Source of the DNA: Acanthamoeba sp. SK_2022b
Lineage: Eukaryota > Discosea > Longamoebia > Acanthamoebidae
Assembly: GCA_027943245.1 (NCBI GenBank)
Contig: JANDJZ010000082.1
Coordinates: forward strand, 1-64,000
DNA: 64,000 bases
Direction of reading: 5' to 3'
The translations under genes were made by a program, and so were the position numbers. The notes under the pieces were generated by a model. The model ran no database searches. It saw only the letters and a program-made list of their open reading frames with translations, and was not told the DNA's origin. Below are positions 26,656 through 35,673 of this stretch, piece by piece. Positions within the stretch are counted from its first letter, which is position 1, and each line of letters starts with the position of its first letter.

Positions 26656-27669
26656 CTAATCGCACAGCGCCACGATTTCGTCATATAGCGCCCTGGGGAT
26701 CTCCACGCCGTCTTGTTCGCTCTGCCTCCGCTGCCGATAACGGCGTTCGCCGGGGATGCGTGCGCCTTGCGCCTGCATATCAGCAAACATCGCCTCTGCG
26801 CTGGCGAAATATTTCGCCTTATCCGCACCGAGAAAACGTTCAGGATCCAACGCGATGATCAGCTCACCGCCGTAAGGCGACGAACCGGTGCCGTCGTCGT
26901 AGGCCAGCGATTCCTTGCTGGTCATATCGCCGATCAGCGGCCCGGCCAACAATTCAACCATCGCCGCCAGCGCCGAGCCCTTATGTCCGCCGAAGGTCAG
27001 CATTGCGCCCTCCAACACGCTGGCGGCATCGGTGGACGGATTGCCTGCCTTATCAATGCCCCAGCCTTCAGGCAGCGGGGTGCCTGCGCGGCGATGCAAT
27101 TCGATTTCGCCGCGCGCCGTCGCGCTGGTGGCCATGTCGAACAAAAACGGCGGCCGATCCGGGCGCGGCCAGCCGAAGGCGATGGGGTTGGTGCCGAACA
27201 GCGGGCGCGAACCGCCGGCCGGCGTCACCCAGGCGTGGCTGGGCGTGCAGGCCAAGGCCACCAACCCCTGCTCGGTCAGTGGTTCGATGTCGGCCCACAG
27301 CGCGGAGAAGTGCACGCAGCGGTTGATCGCCAACGCGGCGATACCGTTGGTGCGCACCTTATCGATAAAGGCCGGCAGAGCGGTGCGGTAGGCCAGCAGA
27401 GAAAACGCGCCGCCGGCATCGGCGCGCAAGATAGCCGGCGCCTGGTCGAACAGCCTGGGTATCGCATCGGCAGAAACCTTGCCTGCCTGCAGCGATCGCA
27501 CGCAGCCCAAGAGCCGGTACAACCCGTGCGAAGCGCAGCCGTCGCGTTCACCCTGGGTGACATTTTGCGCTACCGCCTCGGCATGCGCCTGATTGAAACC
27601 GTTGCTGCGCAGTGCGCGCAACGCCAGTTGATAAGCCTGTTCCAGCGACAGAACGTGCATGGATGTCAT
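26656..27669 (-). CDS. Ldh_2-family (malate/L-sulfolactate dehydrogenase-like) oxidoreductase; probable ketimine reductase
   Basis: 337 residues of the NAD(P)-dependent Ldh_2 fold: SHGLYRL, the FGTNPIAFGWP loop and LTFGGHKGSALAAMVELL are diagnostic. Family members include delta1-pyrroline-2-carboxylate / delta1-piperideine-2-carboxylate reductase, which acts on cyclic imino acids. That activity fits its place as last gene of the hydroxyproline-type operon. GGAGG lies 9 nt before the ATG at 27669, and it starts 19 nt after the permease gene. Exact substrate is inferred. Confidence 0.85.
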   Translation of the reverse strand: MTSMHVLSLEQAYQLALRALRSNGFNQAHAEAVAQNVTQGERDGCASHGLYRLLGCVRSLQAGKVSADAIPRLFDQAPAILRADAGGAFSLLAYRTALPAFIDKVRTNGIAALAINRCVHFSALWADIEPLTEQGLVALACTPSHAWVTPAGGSRPLFGTNPIAFGWPRPDRPPFLFDMATSATARGEIELHRRAGTPLPEGWGIDKAGNPSTDAASVLEGAMLTFGGHKGSALAAMVELLAGPLIGDMTSKESLAYDDGTGSSPYGGELIIALDPERFLGADKAKYFASAEAMFADMQAQGARIPGERRYRQRRQSEQDGVEIPRALYDEIVALCD

Positions 27670-27688
27670 TTTGATGTCCTCCCTGGGT

Positions 27689-29254
27689 TCATTCTTCTTC
27701 ATCGCCGATAAAATTGGCCTGGGGTAAACAGGTATAGGCGCCCCAGTAGTAAACCGCCAGCGCAATCACCGCCATGGTAAGGGTGTCCCACGGGTGGGCA
27801 ATGGCGCCGATTCCGCCGAAGCTGCTGAGGTAGGAGAGTGCGATCACCAGCGCATAGAAGACGATCAGCCACAGCGAGGACCAAATTTGCTGCCGGAGGC
27901 TAACGGCGTGGGTCGGCACCTGATTTTTGAACAGGATGTAGATGAAGAACATCAGGATCTGCAAACCGAGCAGCCAGGAGACGGTATCCCAGCCGGACCA
28001 GAAGACGATCAGCGCCGAAATGATAAACGACAACGGGCCGAGCACGCAGAAAGCGCGCACCCGGAACGGACGCGGCATATCGGGCGCATTGCGCCGCAGC
28101 CCGGCGGCGGTGACCGGGGCGATGGCGTAGCTCAGCACGAGCGCGGCGGACACCACGCCGATCAGCTTTTCCCACGACGGGAACGGCAGCGTCCAGAATA
28201 CCGAGAGAGCGAAGGTCAGCCACAGCGCCGGGCGGGGAATGCCGGACTCGCCATCTACCCGGGTGAACAGTTTGAAGAAGGTGCCGGCGCGCGCCCAACC
28301 GTAGATCACGCGAGGCGTGGCGTTCATATAGATGTTGCCGGTGCCGCTCGGTGAAACGATCGCGTCGCTGACCACCAGAAATGCCAGCCATCCCATGCCC
28401 AGCGTGATGGCGATATCGCGGAACGGCAGGGAGAACTGTTGGCTGATACCGGCCCAGCCGCCGCTCAGCATCTCGCTGGGGATACTGCCGAGAAACGCTA
28501 TCTGCAGCAGCACATAGATGATGGTGGACAGCACCACCGACAGGATCAGCGCGATGGGAATGGTGCGCTGCGGCCTTTGCACCTCGCTGGCGACCGAAAT
28601 GATCGGCGTCAGGCCGAGGTAGGCGAAGATGATGCCGCCGGCGGAAATGGCGGCCTCAACCCCGGCGGAACCGAAGGGAGCAAAGCCCTGGCTGTGCAGG
28701 TTTTCCGGTTTGAAAAAGCTGAACAACACCACGATCACCAGCAGCGGCACCAGAAATTTCAGCACGCTGATCAGGTTATTGGATTTGGCGAAGGTTTTGA
28801 CGCTGTAGTAGTTGAGCGCGAAGAAAAAGCACAGCAGCGCCAGCTGCACCAGCCAGCCGATCGGCGTAGGGTCGCCGGAACCCGGCTGGCTGAGGAACGG
28901 GAACCAAGCGGCGGCGTATTGCCGGGCGGCGACGACTTCGATGGCGATCAGGCTGGAGAAGGCGATCAGCGTGATAAACCCCAGCAGATAACCCATCAGC
29001 TCGCCGTGCGAGAACACCGGATAGCGAATGATGCCGCCGGCGCGCGGCAGGGCGGCGCCCAGTTCGCAGTAGACGATGCCGAGCAGCAGCACCGCCAGGC
29101 CGCCGATCAGCCAGGAATAGATGCCGGCCGGGCCGGCGATGGAGGAGACATGGCTGGCGGCGAACAGCCAACCGGAGCCGAAGATGGCGCCCAGACCGAT
29201 GAACGTCAGATCGGTGAGCGTAAGCTGCTTCTTGAATTTGCCTTGGGTTGTCAT
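27689..29254 (-). CDS. APC-superfamily amino-acid permease, probable hydroxyproline/proline uptake
   Basis: 521 residues, twelve or more membrane segments. The start LTLTDLTFIGLGAIFGSGWLF contains the GxG substrate-binding unwound helix of APC transporters; ISAGGIIFAYLGLTPIISVASEVQRP carries the conserved TM6 break. Its place between the semialdehyde dehydrogenase and the reductase suggests uptake of hydroxyproline or a related amino acid. Substrate is from context only. Confidence 0.85.
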   Translation of the reverse strand: MTTQGKFKKQLTLTDLTFIGLGAIFGSGWLFAASHVSSIAGPAGIYSWLIGGLAVLLLGIVYCELGAALPRAGGIIRYPVFSHGELMGYLLGFITLIAFSSLIAIEVVAARQYAAAWFPFLSQPGSGDPTPIGWLVQLALLCFFFALNYYSVKTFAKSNNLISVLKFLVPLLVIVVLFSFFKPENLHSQGFAPFGSAGVEAAISAGGIIFAYLGLTPIISVASEVQRPQRTIPIALILSVVLSTIIYVLLQIAFLGSIPSEMLSGGWAGISQQFSLPFRDIAITLGMGWLAFLVVSDAIVSPSGTGNIYMNATPRVIYGWARAGTFFKLFTRVDGESGIPRPALWLTFALSVFWTLPFPSWEKLIGVVSAALVLSYAIAPVTAAGLRRNAPDMPRPFRVRAFCVLGPLSFIISALIVFWSGWDTVSWLLGLQILMFFIYILFKNQVPTHAVSLRQQIWSSLWLIVFYALVIALSYLSSFGGIGAIAHPWDTLTMAVIALAVYYWGAYTCLPQANFIGDEEE

Positions 29255-29298
29255 GGTATTACCCTTTTGTTATTGAGTGGCAGGCAGATGCGGCCGGG

Positions 29299-30915
29299 CT
29301 AATTTTTGGCAGGTGAAACCAGGGGATCTCGGGTGAATACGCCGTTCACCAGCCGCAGCAGGTTGAGCGGATTGGCGTCCTGCAGCGGTGGCGGCAACAG
29401 CGCCGCTGGCGTGTTTTGCAAACAGACCGGCCGCAGGAAACGTTCGATGGCCAACGTGCCTACCGAGGTGCCGCGTGCGTCGCTGGTCGCCGGATAGGGG
29501 CCGCCGTGCACCATGGCGTCGCACACTTCTACCCCGGTCGGATACCCGTTGAACAGCACCCGACCGGCTTTGCGTGCCAACAGCGTCGTCAGCCCGGCGG
29601 CCATATCGAGATCGCCGTCATCCGCCAGCAGCGTGGCGGTCAACTGACCTTGCAATGCCGCCAGCGCCGCGTACAGCTGTGCTTCGCTATCTACAGCGAC
29701 CAGGATGCTGGCCGGGCCGAAGACCTCCTGTTGCAGCAGCGGATCGGCCTGCAGCAGCAGCGCCTCCTCCGCTTGATACAGCTGGGCCGTCGCCCGATGA
29801 GGGGGCGTTTCGCTGCGGCCCGCCAGACGGCGCATACCCGGGTGCGCATCGAGGACCGCCAGGCCGTGACGGTAGTGCTCCAGCGTGCCGGTATTCAGCA
29901 TCGGTTGCGGCTCGGCGGCGTTGACCAAGGCGCTCATCGTTTCGGCCAGCCGATCGAAGGCGGCGCCACGCAGCGCGACGATCACGCCGGGCTTGGTGCA
30001 GAACTGACCGCAACCGAGCGTAAAGGAAGAGACCAGTTCCTGCGCGATGTGCTGCCCGCGCCGCGCCAGCGCCTGTGGCAGGATCACGACCGGATTGATG
30101 CTCGACATTTCGGCGAAGACCGGGATGGGTTGAGGGCGTTGCGTCGCCAGTTCGAAGAGCGCTCGACCGCCTTGCAGTGAGCCGGTGAATCCCACGGCCT
30201 GAATCGCCGGATGTTGTACCAGGTCGGCTCCCACGCGGTTGCCGAAGATCATGTTGAAGACGCCGGCAGGCATCCCCGTGCGTTTCCGGGCGCGCTCGAT
30301 CGCCTGAGCGGTCAGCTCGGCGGTGATCATATGGCCGCTGTGCGCCTTGAACACGACCGGGCAGCCGGCGGCGAGCGCGGCGGCGGTATCGCCACCCGCG
30401 GTGGAGAACGCCAGCGGGAAGTTGCTGGCGCCGAATACCGCTACTGGGCCGAGCGCCGTGCGGTATTGACGTAGATCGGGGCGCGGCAGGGGGGAGCGCT
30501 GCGGCAGCGCGCAGTCGATGCGCACGCCCTCGACGTCGCCGCGCCGCAGCAGCGTAGCGAACAGCCGCATCTGGCCGCTGGTTCTGGCGCGTTCGCCGCT
30601 CAACCGTGCCGGCGGCAAGGCCGTTTCCTGCATGGCGAAGGCGAAGAAAGCCTCATCCAACGCGTCTAACTCCTCGGCAATGGCGTCGAGAAAGTTCGCG
30701 CGTTGTTCCGCGCTGAGCTGCGAATAGGGTGCAAAGGCTGCGGCGGCAGCTTCTGCGGCGGCGGCGGTTTCTGCCGCCGTGGCCTGGTGGAAGCGGTAGC
30801 CGGTCGGCTCACCGTCGTCGGCGCGCAGGCTGAGCAGCGTCGCTTCTCCTGTGGCGCAGCGCTGGCCGCCGATAAATTGTTGGCCGCTGATGGCGGCATA
30901 GCGATCGTTGGGCAT
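29299..30915 (-). CDS. Aldehyde dehydrogenase, alpha-ketoglutarate-semialdehyde type
   Basis: 538 residues, as in the NADP-type KGSADH group. Catalytic Cys in LGCGQFCTKPG, Glu in PVFAEMSSINP, the Asn in FGASNFPLAFSTAGGD and the coenzyme glycine-rich loop GFTGSLQGGRAL are visible. It oxidises 2-oxoglutarate semialdehyde to 2-oxoglutarate, the last step of 4-hydroxyproline degradation. Second gene of the minus-strand operon, 44 nt ahead of the permease gene. Confidence 0.92.
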   Translation of the reverse strand: MPNDRYAAISGQQFIGGQRCATGEATLLSLRADDGEPTGYRFHQATAAETAAAAEAAAAAFAPYSQLSAEQRANFLDAIAEELDALDEAFFAFAMQETALPPARLSGERARTSGQMRLFATLLRRGDVEGVRIDCALPQRSPLPRPDLRQYRTALGPVAVFGASNFPLAFSTAGGDTAAALAAGCPVVFKAHSGHMITAELTAQAIERARKRTGMPAGVFNMIFGNRVGADLVQHPAIQAVGFTGSLQGGRALFELATQRPQPIPVFAEMSSINPVVILPQALARRGQHIAQELVSSFTLGCGQFCTKPGVIVALRGAAFDRLAETMSALVNAAEPQPMLNTGTLEHYRHGLAVLDAHPGMRRLAGRSETPPHRATAQLYQAEEALLLQADPLLQQEVFGPASILVAVDSEAQLYAALAALQGQLTATLLADDGDLDMAAGLTTLLARKAGRVLFNGYPTGVEVCDAMVHGGPYPATSDARGTSVGTLAIERFLRPVCLQNTPAALLPPPLQDANPLNLLRLVNGVFTRDPLVSPAKN

Positions 30916-30942
30916 CGGTTCCCCCCGGTAGAGAAAGCATGA

Positions 30943-30961
30943 CGCCCGGCATGGCCGGGCG
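30943..30961 (-). other. Intra-operon stem-loop between deaminase and aldehyde dehydrogenase genes
   Basis: CGCCCGGC / GCCGGGCG with a 3-nt ATG loop in the 55-nt gap between the genes. No T-run, so more likely an mRNA-stabilising or processing hairpin than a terminator. Confidence 0.55.
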
Positions 30962-30970
30962 ATGAAGGCG

Positions 30971-31891
30971 TTACAGGCCGACGTTCGGCAGCGCAGGGCG
31001 AGTGGCCAGCGCTTTATCGATCACGGCGTTGATCTCGGTGAGCGTCTCGCCCTGCAGCGGCAGGCGCGGCGGACGAGTGACGGCGCTGCCGCGACCGACC
31101 CGCTGTTCGCAGAGTTTGATGCACTGCACCAGATCGGGGCGGGCATCGAGGTGCAGCAGTGGCATAAACCAGCTGTACAGCGCCAAGGCTTCCTCATAGC
31201 GTTTTTCCTTCGCCAGCCGGAACAGCGTTTCTCCTTCGCGCGGGAAGGCATTGGACATGCCGGAGATCCAACCTTGCGCACCAACGGCGAGGCTTTCCAG
31301 CACCACATCGTCCAACCCGGCAAACAGCACGAAGCGATCGCCGACTTCGTTGCGCAGGTCGATAAAGCGGCGGGTGTCGCCCGAAGAGTCTTTGAAGCAC
31401 ACGATATTTTCGCAGTCGACCAGCGAGGTCAGGATGTCGGGCGTGACGTCATTTTTGTAAATGGGAGGATTGTTGTAGACCATGATCGGCAGATCGGTCG
31501 CGCCGGCGACGCTGCGGAAGTGCGCGGCAGTTTCGTGCGGCTTGGCGGAGTAGACCAGCGCCGGCATCACCATAATCCCGTCCACGCCAGCCTTTTGCGC
31601 TTCACGCGCCATGTTCTGCGCGAAGGCGGTGGTGAACTCGGCGATGCCGGCGATCACCGGAACTTTACCGTCGGCGGCGTCTCTTGCCACTTCGATCACC
31701 GCCAGCTTCTCTTGCACCGTCATCGAGGTGTTTTCACCGACGGTGCCGCACACCACCAGGCCGGAGACGCCGTCGCGCACCAGGTTTTTAATCACCGTAT
31801 GAGTGGCATCGAGGTCCAGAGAGAAATCGTTGCGGAACTGGGTCGTCACCGCCGGGAATACGCCGCTCCAGCTTATGGCTTTATGGCTCAT
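30971..31891 (-). CDS. DHDPS/NAL-family protein, probable delta1-pyrroline-4-hydroxy-2-carboxylate deaminase
   Basis: 306 residues of the class I aldolase-like DHDPS family. The Schiff-base Lys is in VCFKDSSGDTRR, the Tyr in IMVYNNPPIYKND and the carboxylate-binding loop in VVCGTVGENTSMT. With an epimerase and a D-hydroxyproline dehydrogenase on the other strand, the likely reaction is hydrolytic deamination of the imine to 2-oxoglutarate semialdehyde plus ammonia. First gene of the minus-strand operon, ATG at 31891. Confidence 0.88.
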   Translation of the reverse strand: MSHKAISWSGVFPAVTTQFRNDFSLDLDATHTVIKNLVRDGVSGLVVCGTVGENTSMTVQEKLAVIEVARDAADGKVPVIAGIAEFTTAFAQNMAREAQKAGVDGIMVMPALVYSAKPHETAAHFRSVAGATDLPIMVYNNPPIYKNDVTPDILTSLVDCENIVCFKDSSGDTRRFIDLRNEVGDRFVLFAGLDDVVLESLAVGAQGWISGMSNAFPREGETLFRLAKEKRYEEALALYSWFMPLLHLDARPDLVQCIKLCEQRVGRGSAVTRPPRLPLQGETLTEINAVIDKALATRPALPNVGL

Positions 31892-32100
31892 CGTGTTTGT
31901 CCTGTCGTCCGAAAGTGTTAATGAAAAGTGAATCTTTGGTAAGGCTCACCGACAGATTGACCGGTATTGCGCGGAGAGGCTTGACGCTTTTCGCCGATTG
32001 CCGCGACGAAATTGGCACAATGGCGCCGAATAGCGGGCGTGAAAAAACCGGGCGCCGGTGCACCGTGAAAAGAGGGGGGTTAACCAGATAAATCAGCGCA

Positions 32101-32955
32101 TTAAGCGGAAAGCGTCAGGCGGAAATCGCGCGGCGTAGAGCCGGTCATCGCTTTGAATTGACGGCTGAAGGCGCTGTGATCGGTGTAGCCGCACAGCAGC
32201 GCGATGTCGGTGATCGGCAGATCGCCGGCCAGCAGTTCCGTGGCCTTTTCTAACCGTACTTTGTGGATCATCTGGCGCGGGGTGAGGTGGAAGATACGTT
32301 TGCAGTAGCGTTCGATCTGCGCCACCGACAAGCCGGTCAGCGCCGTTAGCTCCTCAAGCGCGATCGGCCGTGCGTAGTGGCGGCGGATGTGCACGTCGAT
32401 CGCCGCCAGCCGTTGGTAGGCCGGGTGATGGGCCCTGGCCTCCTGCAGATCGTGAGAAATACCCGCCATACCGATGATTTTTCCCTGCGCGTCGTACAGC
32501 GCCAGCTTTTGCGTCAGGCACCAGCCGGTTTCGCGGCCGTTGTACAGGTGCATTTCCAACTGATCCTGGATCAGCACGCCGTGGCGCAATACCCGCAGAT
32601 CCTGCTCGGTGTAGCCGGATCCGAGCTGGGCGGGAAAAACGTCGGCGGAGGTCTTGCCCAGCAACGGCGTGACGGTTTTGAAACCGCAGCGCCTAGCCAG
32701 CGTCAGGTTGGCCAGCAGGTAGCGGGCCTGGGCGTCTTTGATAAAGAACACCACGTTAGGGATCGCGTTCAGCAGCGGCGCGATCAGCGCCAGCGTATTC
32801 AGCAGATCGCGCAGGTTGTTCGGGCGCTGCTGCGCCAGGCCGTCGCACAGGCGCGACAGATGTTCAACGGCGAAAACGTCCTCTTGCTCCGGCAGCCCCA
32901 CGAGCGAAGGCGGAGAGAGAGAAACCGGAGGCTGATAGTCTGAAGTGAATCGCAT
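32101..32955 (-). CDS. AraC-family regulator with PAS sensor domain, hydroxyproline locus
   Basis: 284 residues. Residues ~60-170 are a PAS-like domain (PNVVFFIKDAQARYLLANLTLARR, with GWCLTQKLALYDAQGKIIGMAGIS); the C-terminal ~100 residues are the two AraC HTHs (ALEELTALTGLSVAQIERY; TDIALLCGYTDHSAFSRQFKAM). The ATG at 32955 follows GGGACAGCT; the frame extends to 33018 without a ribosome binding site. Lying between the two divergent catabolic arms, it probably activates both in response to hydroxyproline or an intermediate. Confidence 0.9.
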   Translation of the reverse strand: MRFTSDYQPPVSLSPPSLVGLPEQEDVFAVEHLSRLCDGLAQQRPNNLRDLLNTLALIAPLLNAIPNVVFFIKDAQARYLLANLTLARRCGFKTVTPLLGKTSADVFPAQLGSGYTEQDLRVLRHGVLIQDQLEMHLYNGRETGWCLTQKLALYDAQGKIIGMAGISHDLQEARAHHPAYQRLAAIDVHIRRHYARPIALEELTALTGLSVAQIERYCKRIFHLTPRQMIHKVRLEKATELLAGDLPITDIALLCGYTDHSAFSRQFKAMTGSTPRDFRLTLSA

Positions 32956-33344
32956 AGCTGTCCCTTTTCGGTCGTTAGCCGGAAAAACAGGCGGCTCGGG
33001 TTGATGTCTTCGCATCAATATTAACTTTTCTTTAACGAATCAAGCGCTATTTCCGGCCGCCTGCCAAATATGCGGATTGCCGCATACTTTTGCCGCGCGG
33101 TGCGTGGCGGTTGCTTGAAAACTGCGGCGCTTCTCGCCACGGGGAGGTTTAGCATGAAATTAAGGCAATGATAAATAAGTTATTGTTATGGTTTTCGTTA
33201 AGGGCGTGCCCGTGACGCGTCAGGCCTGACTTTTGTCACTGTGCTGATTTCTTCATTTGCCGCGCCGAAACGCATCAAGCCGTAATGGCCACATTCGTTC
33301 AGGCTAACGCCATTGGTAACATCTCATTAACCCAGGAGACGCCG
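32956..33344. other. Divergent promoter region of the hydroxyproline locus
   Basis: 389 bp with no gene. It contains the palindrome at 33069-33086 and the ribosome binding site of the epimerase gene near its right end. Binding sites of the AraC-type protein are expected here. Confidence 0.6.
33069..33086. promoter_or_regulatory. Palindrome TATGCGG-N4-CCGCATA
   Basis: Perfect 7-bp inverted repeat with ATTG spacer, midway between the AraC-type gene and the epimerase gene. Candidate operator of the locus. Confidence 0.5.
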
Positions 33345-34292
33345 ATGGCACTTTCTGCGCATATCACCGCTTTGCGGGCGATCGATTCTCATACCGGCGG
33401 AGAGCCGACCCGCCTGATCGTGGAAGGCTTTCCCGATCTTGGCGAGGGCACCATGACGGAACGGCGGGCGCGTTTCGCGCAACATTATGACGATTGGCGC
33501 TGTGCGGTGATGCTCGAGCCGCGCGGTAACGACGTGTTGGTGGGGGCGTTGCTGTGCCGCCCCTGTTCGCCACAGGCCACCGCCGGCGTGATCTTCTTTA
33601 ACAACAGCGGCTACCTGGGCATGTGCGGGCACGGCACCATCGGGCTGATCGCTTCGCTGGCGCACCTGGGGCGCATCCACGCCGGGCGTCACCTGATAGA
33701 GACCCCGGTCGGCCCGGTAAACGCCACGCTGCACGAGGACGGCAGCGTCACGGTGGAGAACGTGGCGGCTTATCGTTACCGCCGCCAGGTGCGGCTTGAG
33801 GTGGCGGGTTACGGGCCGGTGACGGGTGACATCGCCTGGGGCGGCAACTGGTTCTTCCTGATCGGCGAGTCGCCGTTGCCCATCGATAAACAAAATCTGG
33901 AGGCGTTGACCGCGTTCACCTGGACGGTGCGCCAGACGTTGGAGCAGGCGGGTATCTGCGGTGAAGACGGCGGAGCGATAGACCATATCGAACTGTTCGG
34001 TGACGATCCGCAGGCCGACAGCCGCAGCTTCGTGCTGTGCCCCGGAAAAGCCTACGATCGCTCCCCGTGCGGCACCGGCACCAGTGCCAAACTGGCGTGT
34101 CTGGCGGCGGACGGCAAGCTGCCGCCGGACACGCAGTGGCGGCAGGCCAGCGTGATCGGCAGCGAATTTCAGGCCTACTATCGCCGGAATGGCGATCGCA
34201 TTACCCCCTTTATTCGCGGGCAAGCCTATGTGTGCGCCGATAGCCAACTGCTGCTCGACGAACGCGATCCCTTTGTCTGGGGAATACGCTGA
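33345..34292 (+). CDS. 4-hydroxyproline 2-epimerase (proline racemase superfamily)
   Basis: 315 residues. Both catalytic Cys are present: MCGHGTIGL and [10 protein letters not shown], as needed for a two-base racemase/epimerase; the dehydratase branch has Thr at one of these positions. The start motif [13 protein letters not shown] is typical. It converts trans-4-hydroxy-L-proline to cis-4-hydroxy-D-proline. ATG at 33345 has AGGAG 6 nt upstream. Its TGA overlaps the next ATG by one base (TGATG). Confidence 0.94.
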   Translation: MALSAHITALRAIDSHTGGEPTRLIVEGFPDLGEGTMTERRARFAQHYDDWRCAVMLEPRGNDVLVGALLCRPCSPQATAGVIFFNNSGYLGMCGHGTIGLIASLAHLGRIHAGRHLIETPVGPVNATLHEDGSVTVENVAAYRYRRQVRLEVAGYGPVTGDIAWGGNWFFLIGESPLPIDKQNLEALTAFTWTVRQTLEQAGICGEDGGAIDHIELFGDDPQADSRSFVLCPGKAYDRSPCGTGTSAKLACLAADGKLPPDTQWRQASVIGSEFQAYYRRNGDRITPFIRGQAYVCADSQLLLDERDPFVWGIR

Positions 34293-35416
34293 TGGGCGTC
34301 GGGCGGAAAGCCGATGTCATCGTGATCGGCGCCGGCATCATCGGTGCCGCCTGCGCCTGGTGGCTGGCGCGGGAAGGGTATCGCGTCTCGGTGGTGGACG
34401 ATCGCCGTGCCGGCGCTACGGCCGCCGGCATGGGGCATCTGGTGTGCATGGACGACAACCCGGCCGAGCTGGCGTTGAGCGCTTATTCGCTGCGGTTATG
34501 GCGTGAAGTGACGGGGCGCATGCCGCAAGCGTGTGCCTGGCGCGGCTGCGGAACGCTATGGCTGGCGGATAAAGCGGATGAAATGGCCATCGCCGAGCAA
34601 AAGCGGGCGCGGCTGGCGGAGCAGGGCGTAGCCGCTGAATTGCTGACGGCGGAGCAGATCGCCGCCATGGAGCCGATGCTGCGGCACGGCCTGGCCGGTG
34701 GGCTGCGGGTGCCGGGCGACGGCATTCTGTATGCGCCGCTCGCGGCTCGCTGGCTGTTGGCCGACGGTGGCGCGGCGATCGACGTGGTGCATGGCGAAGC
34801 AGCAGCGCTGGAAGAGGGGGCTGTGCGGCTGGCGGACGGCAGGCGCCTGGCTGCGCCGACGGTGGTCCTGGCCTGCGGCCTTAGGGCCAATAGCCTATTG
34901 CCGCAGACTTTGCTGCACGCCAAGAAGGGCCATCTGGCGATCACCGATCGCTATCCGCCGCGGGTGCGGCATCAGTTGGTGGAGTTGGGATACGGTGCCA
35001 GCGCGCATGCCAGCGGCGGCACATCGGTGGCATTCAATGTGCAGGCACGGCCCACCGGGCAATGGCTGATCGGTTCTTCCCGCCAGTTCGATGCCGTCGA
35101 TTCGGCGTTGGACATGCCAGTGCTGGCGGCGATGCTCACGCGTGCGCAGCATTTCTTGCCCGCGCTGACGCAGATGAACATCATTCGCTGCTGGACCGGG
35201 CTGCGCGCCGCCTCTGTCGACGGGCTGCCGCTGCTGGGCGTGCATCCGCGGCATTCCTGGCTGTGGCTGGCGTTGGGGCACGAGGGATTGGGCGTCACGA
35301 CTGCCCTCGGCAGCGCCGCGCTGATTACTGCTCAGATCGGCCGGCAAACGCCGGAGATTGACGATACCCCGTATTTGGCGGCACGGGCGTTTGCTGCCGA
35401 GGAGCTGCCGGTATGA
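34292..35416 (+). CDS. FAD-dependent D-amino-acid (D-hydroxyproline) dehydrogenase subunit
   Basis: 374 residues of the DAO superfamily: ADB motif DVIVIGAGIIGAACAWWLA, second GATAAGMGHLV, and the C-terminal FAD part NIIRCWTGLRAASVDGLPLLG...GHEGLGVTTALG. It corresponds to the substrate-oxidising beta subunit of hetero-oligomeric proline/hydroxyproline dehydrogenases, oxidising cis-4-hydroxy-D-proline to the imine. Overlaps its neighbours on both sides (TGATG before, ATGA after), so all three subunits are coupled. Confidence 0.92.
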   Translation: MGVGRKADVIVIGAGIIGAACAWWLAREGYRVSVVDDRRAGATAAGMGHLVCMDDNPAELALSAYSLRLWREVTGRMPQACAWRGCGTLWLADKADEMAIAEQKRARLAEQGVAAELLTAEQIAAMEPMLRHGLAGGLRVPGDGILYAPLAARWLLADGGAAIDVVHGEAAALEEGAVRLADGRRLAAPTVVLACGLRANSLLPQTLLHAKKGHLAITDRYPPRVRHQLVELGYGASAHASGGTSVAFNVQARPTGQWLIGSSRQFDAVDSALDMPVLAAMLTRAQHFLPALTQMNIIRCWTGLRAASVDGLPLLGVHPRHSWLWLALGHEGLGVTTALGSAALITAQIGRQTPEIDDTPYLAARAFAAEELPV

Positions 35417-35673
35417 ATGAAGGACAAAACACGCTTACGTTGAGCATCGATGGCGATCCCTGCCGGGTGCCGGTTGGCATTAGCGTTGCTGCGGCACTCA
35501 GCCTGTGTGGCGACGATCGTTGTCGGTTGTCTATTTCTCACCAACCGCGCCCCCCCTTTTGCGGCATGGGCGTTTGCCAGGAGTGCCGGGTGACCATTAA
35601 TGGTCTGCGTCGTCTGGCGTGCCAGACGCTGTGCCAAGCCGGTATGCGCATTGAGAGGAGCGATGATGAGTAA
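35413..35673 (+). CDS. Small (2Fe-2S) ferredoxin-like subunit of the D-hydroxyproline dehydrogenase
   Basis: 86 residues. The Cys set of this soxA/hcnA-type subunit is present: PFCGMGVCQECRVTINGLRRLACQT. It relays electrons between the flavin subunits. Starts within the ATGA overlap at the end of the previous gene and ends at a TAA inside the next start region. Confidence 0.92.
   Translation: MNEGQNTLTLSIDGDPCRVPVGISVAAALSLCGDDRCRLSISHQPRPPFCGMGVCQECRVTINGLRRLACQTLCQAGMRIERSDDE

Noticed and set aside
33345..34292. trans-3-hydroxyproline dehydratase instead of epimerase
   Set aside because: Both catalytic positions are Cys (MCGHG, SPCGTG); dehydratases carry Thr at one of them.
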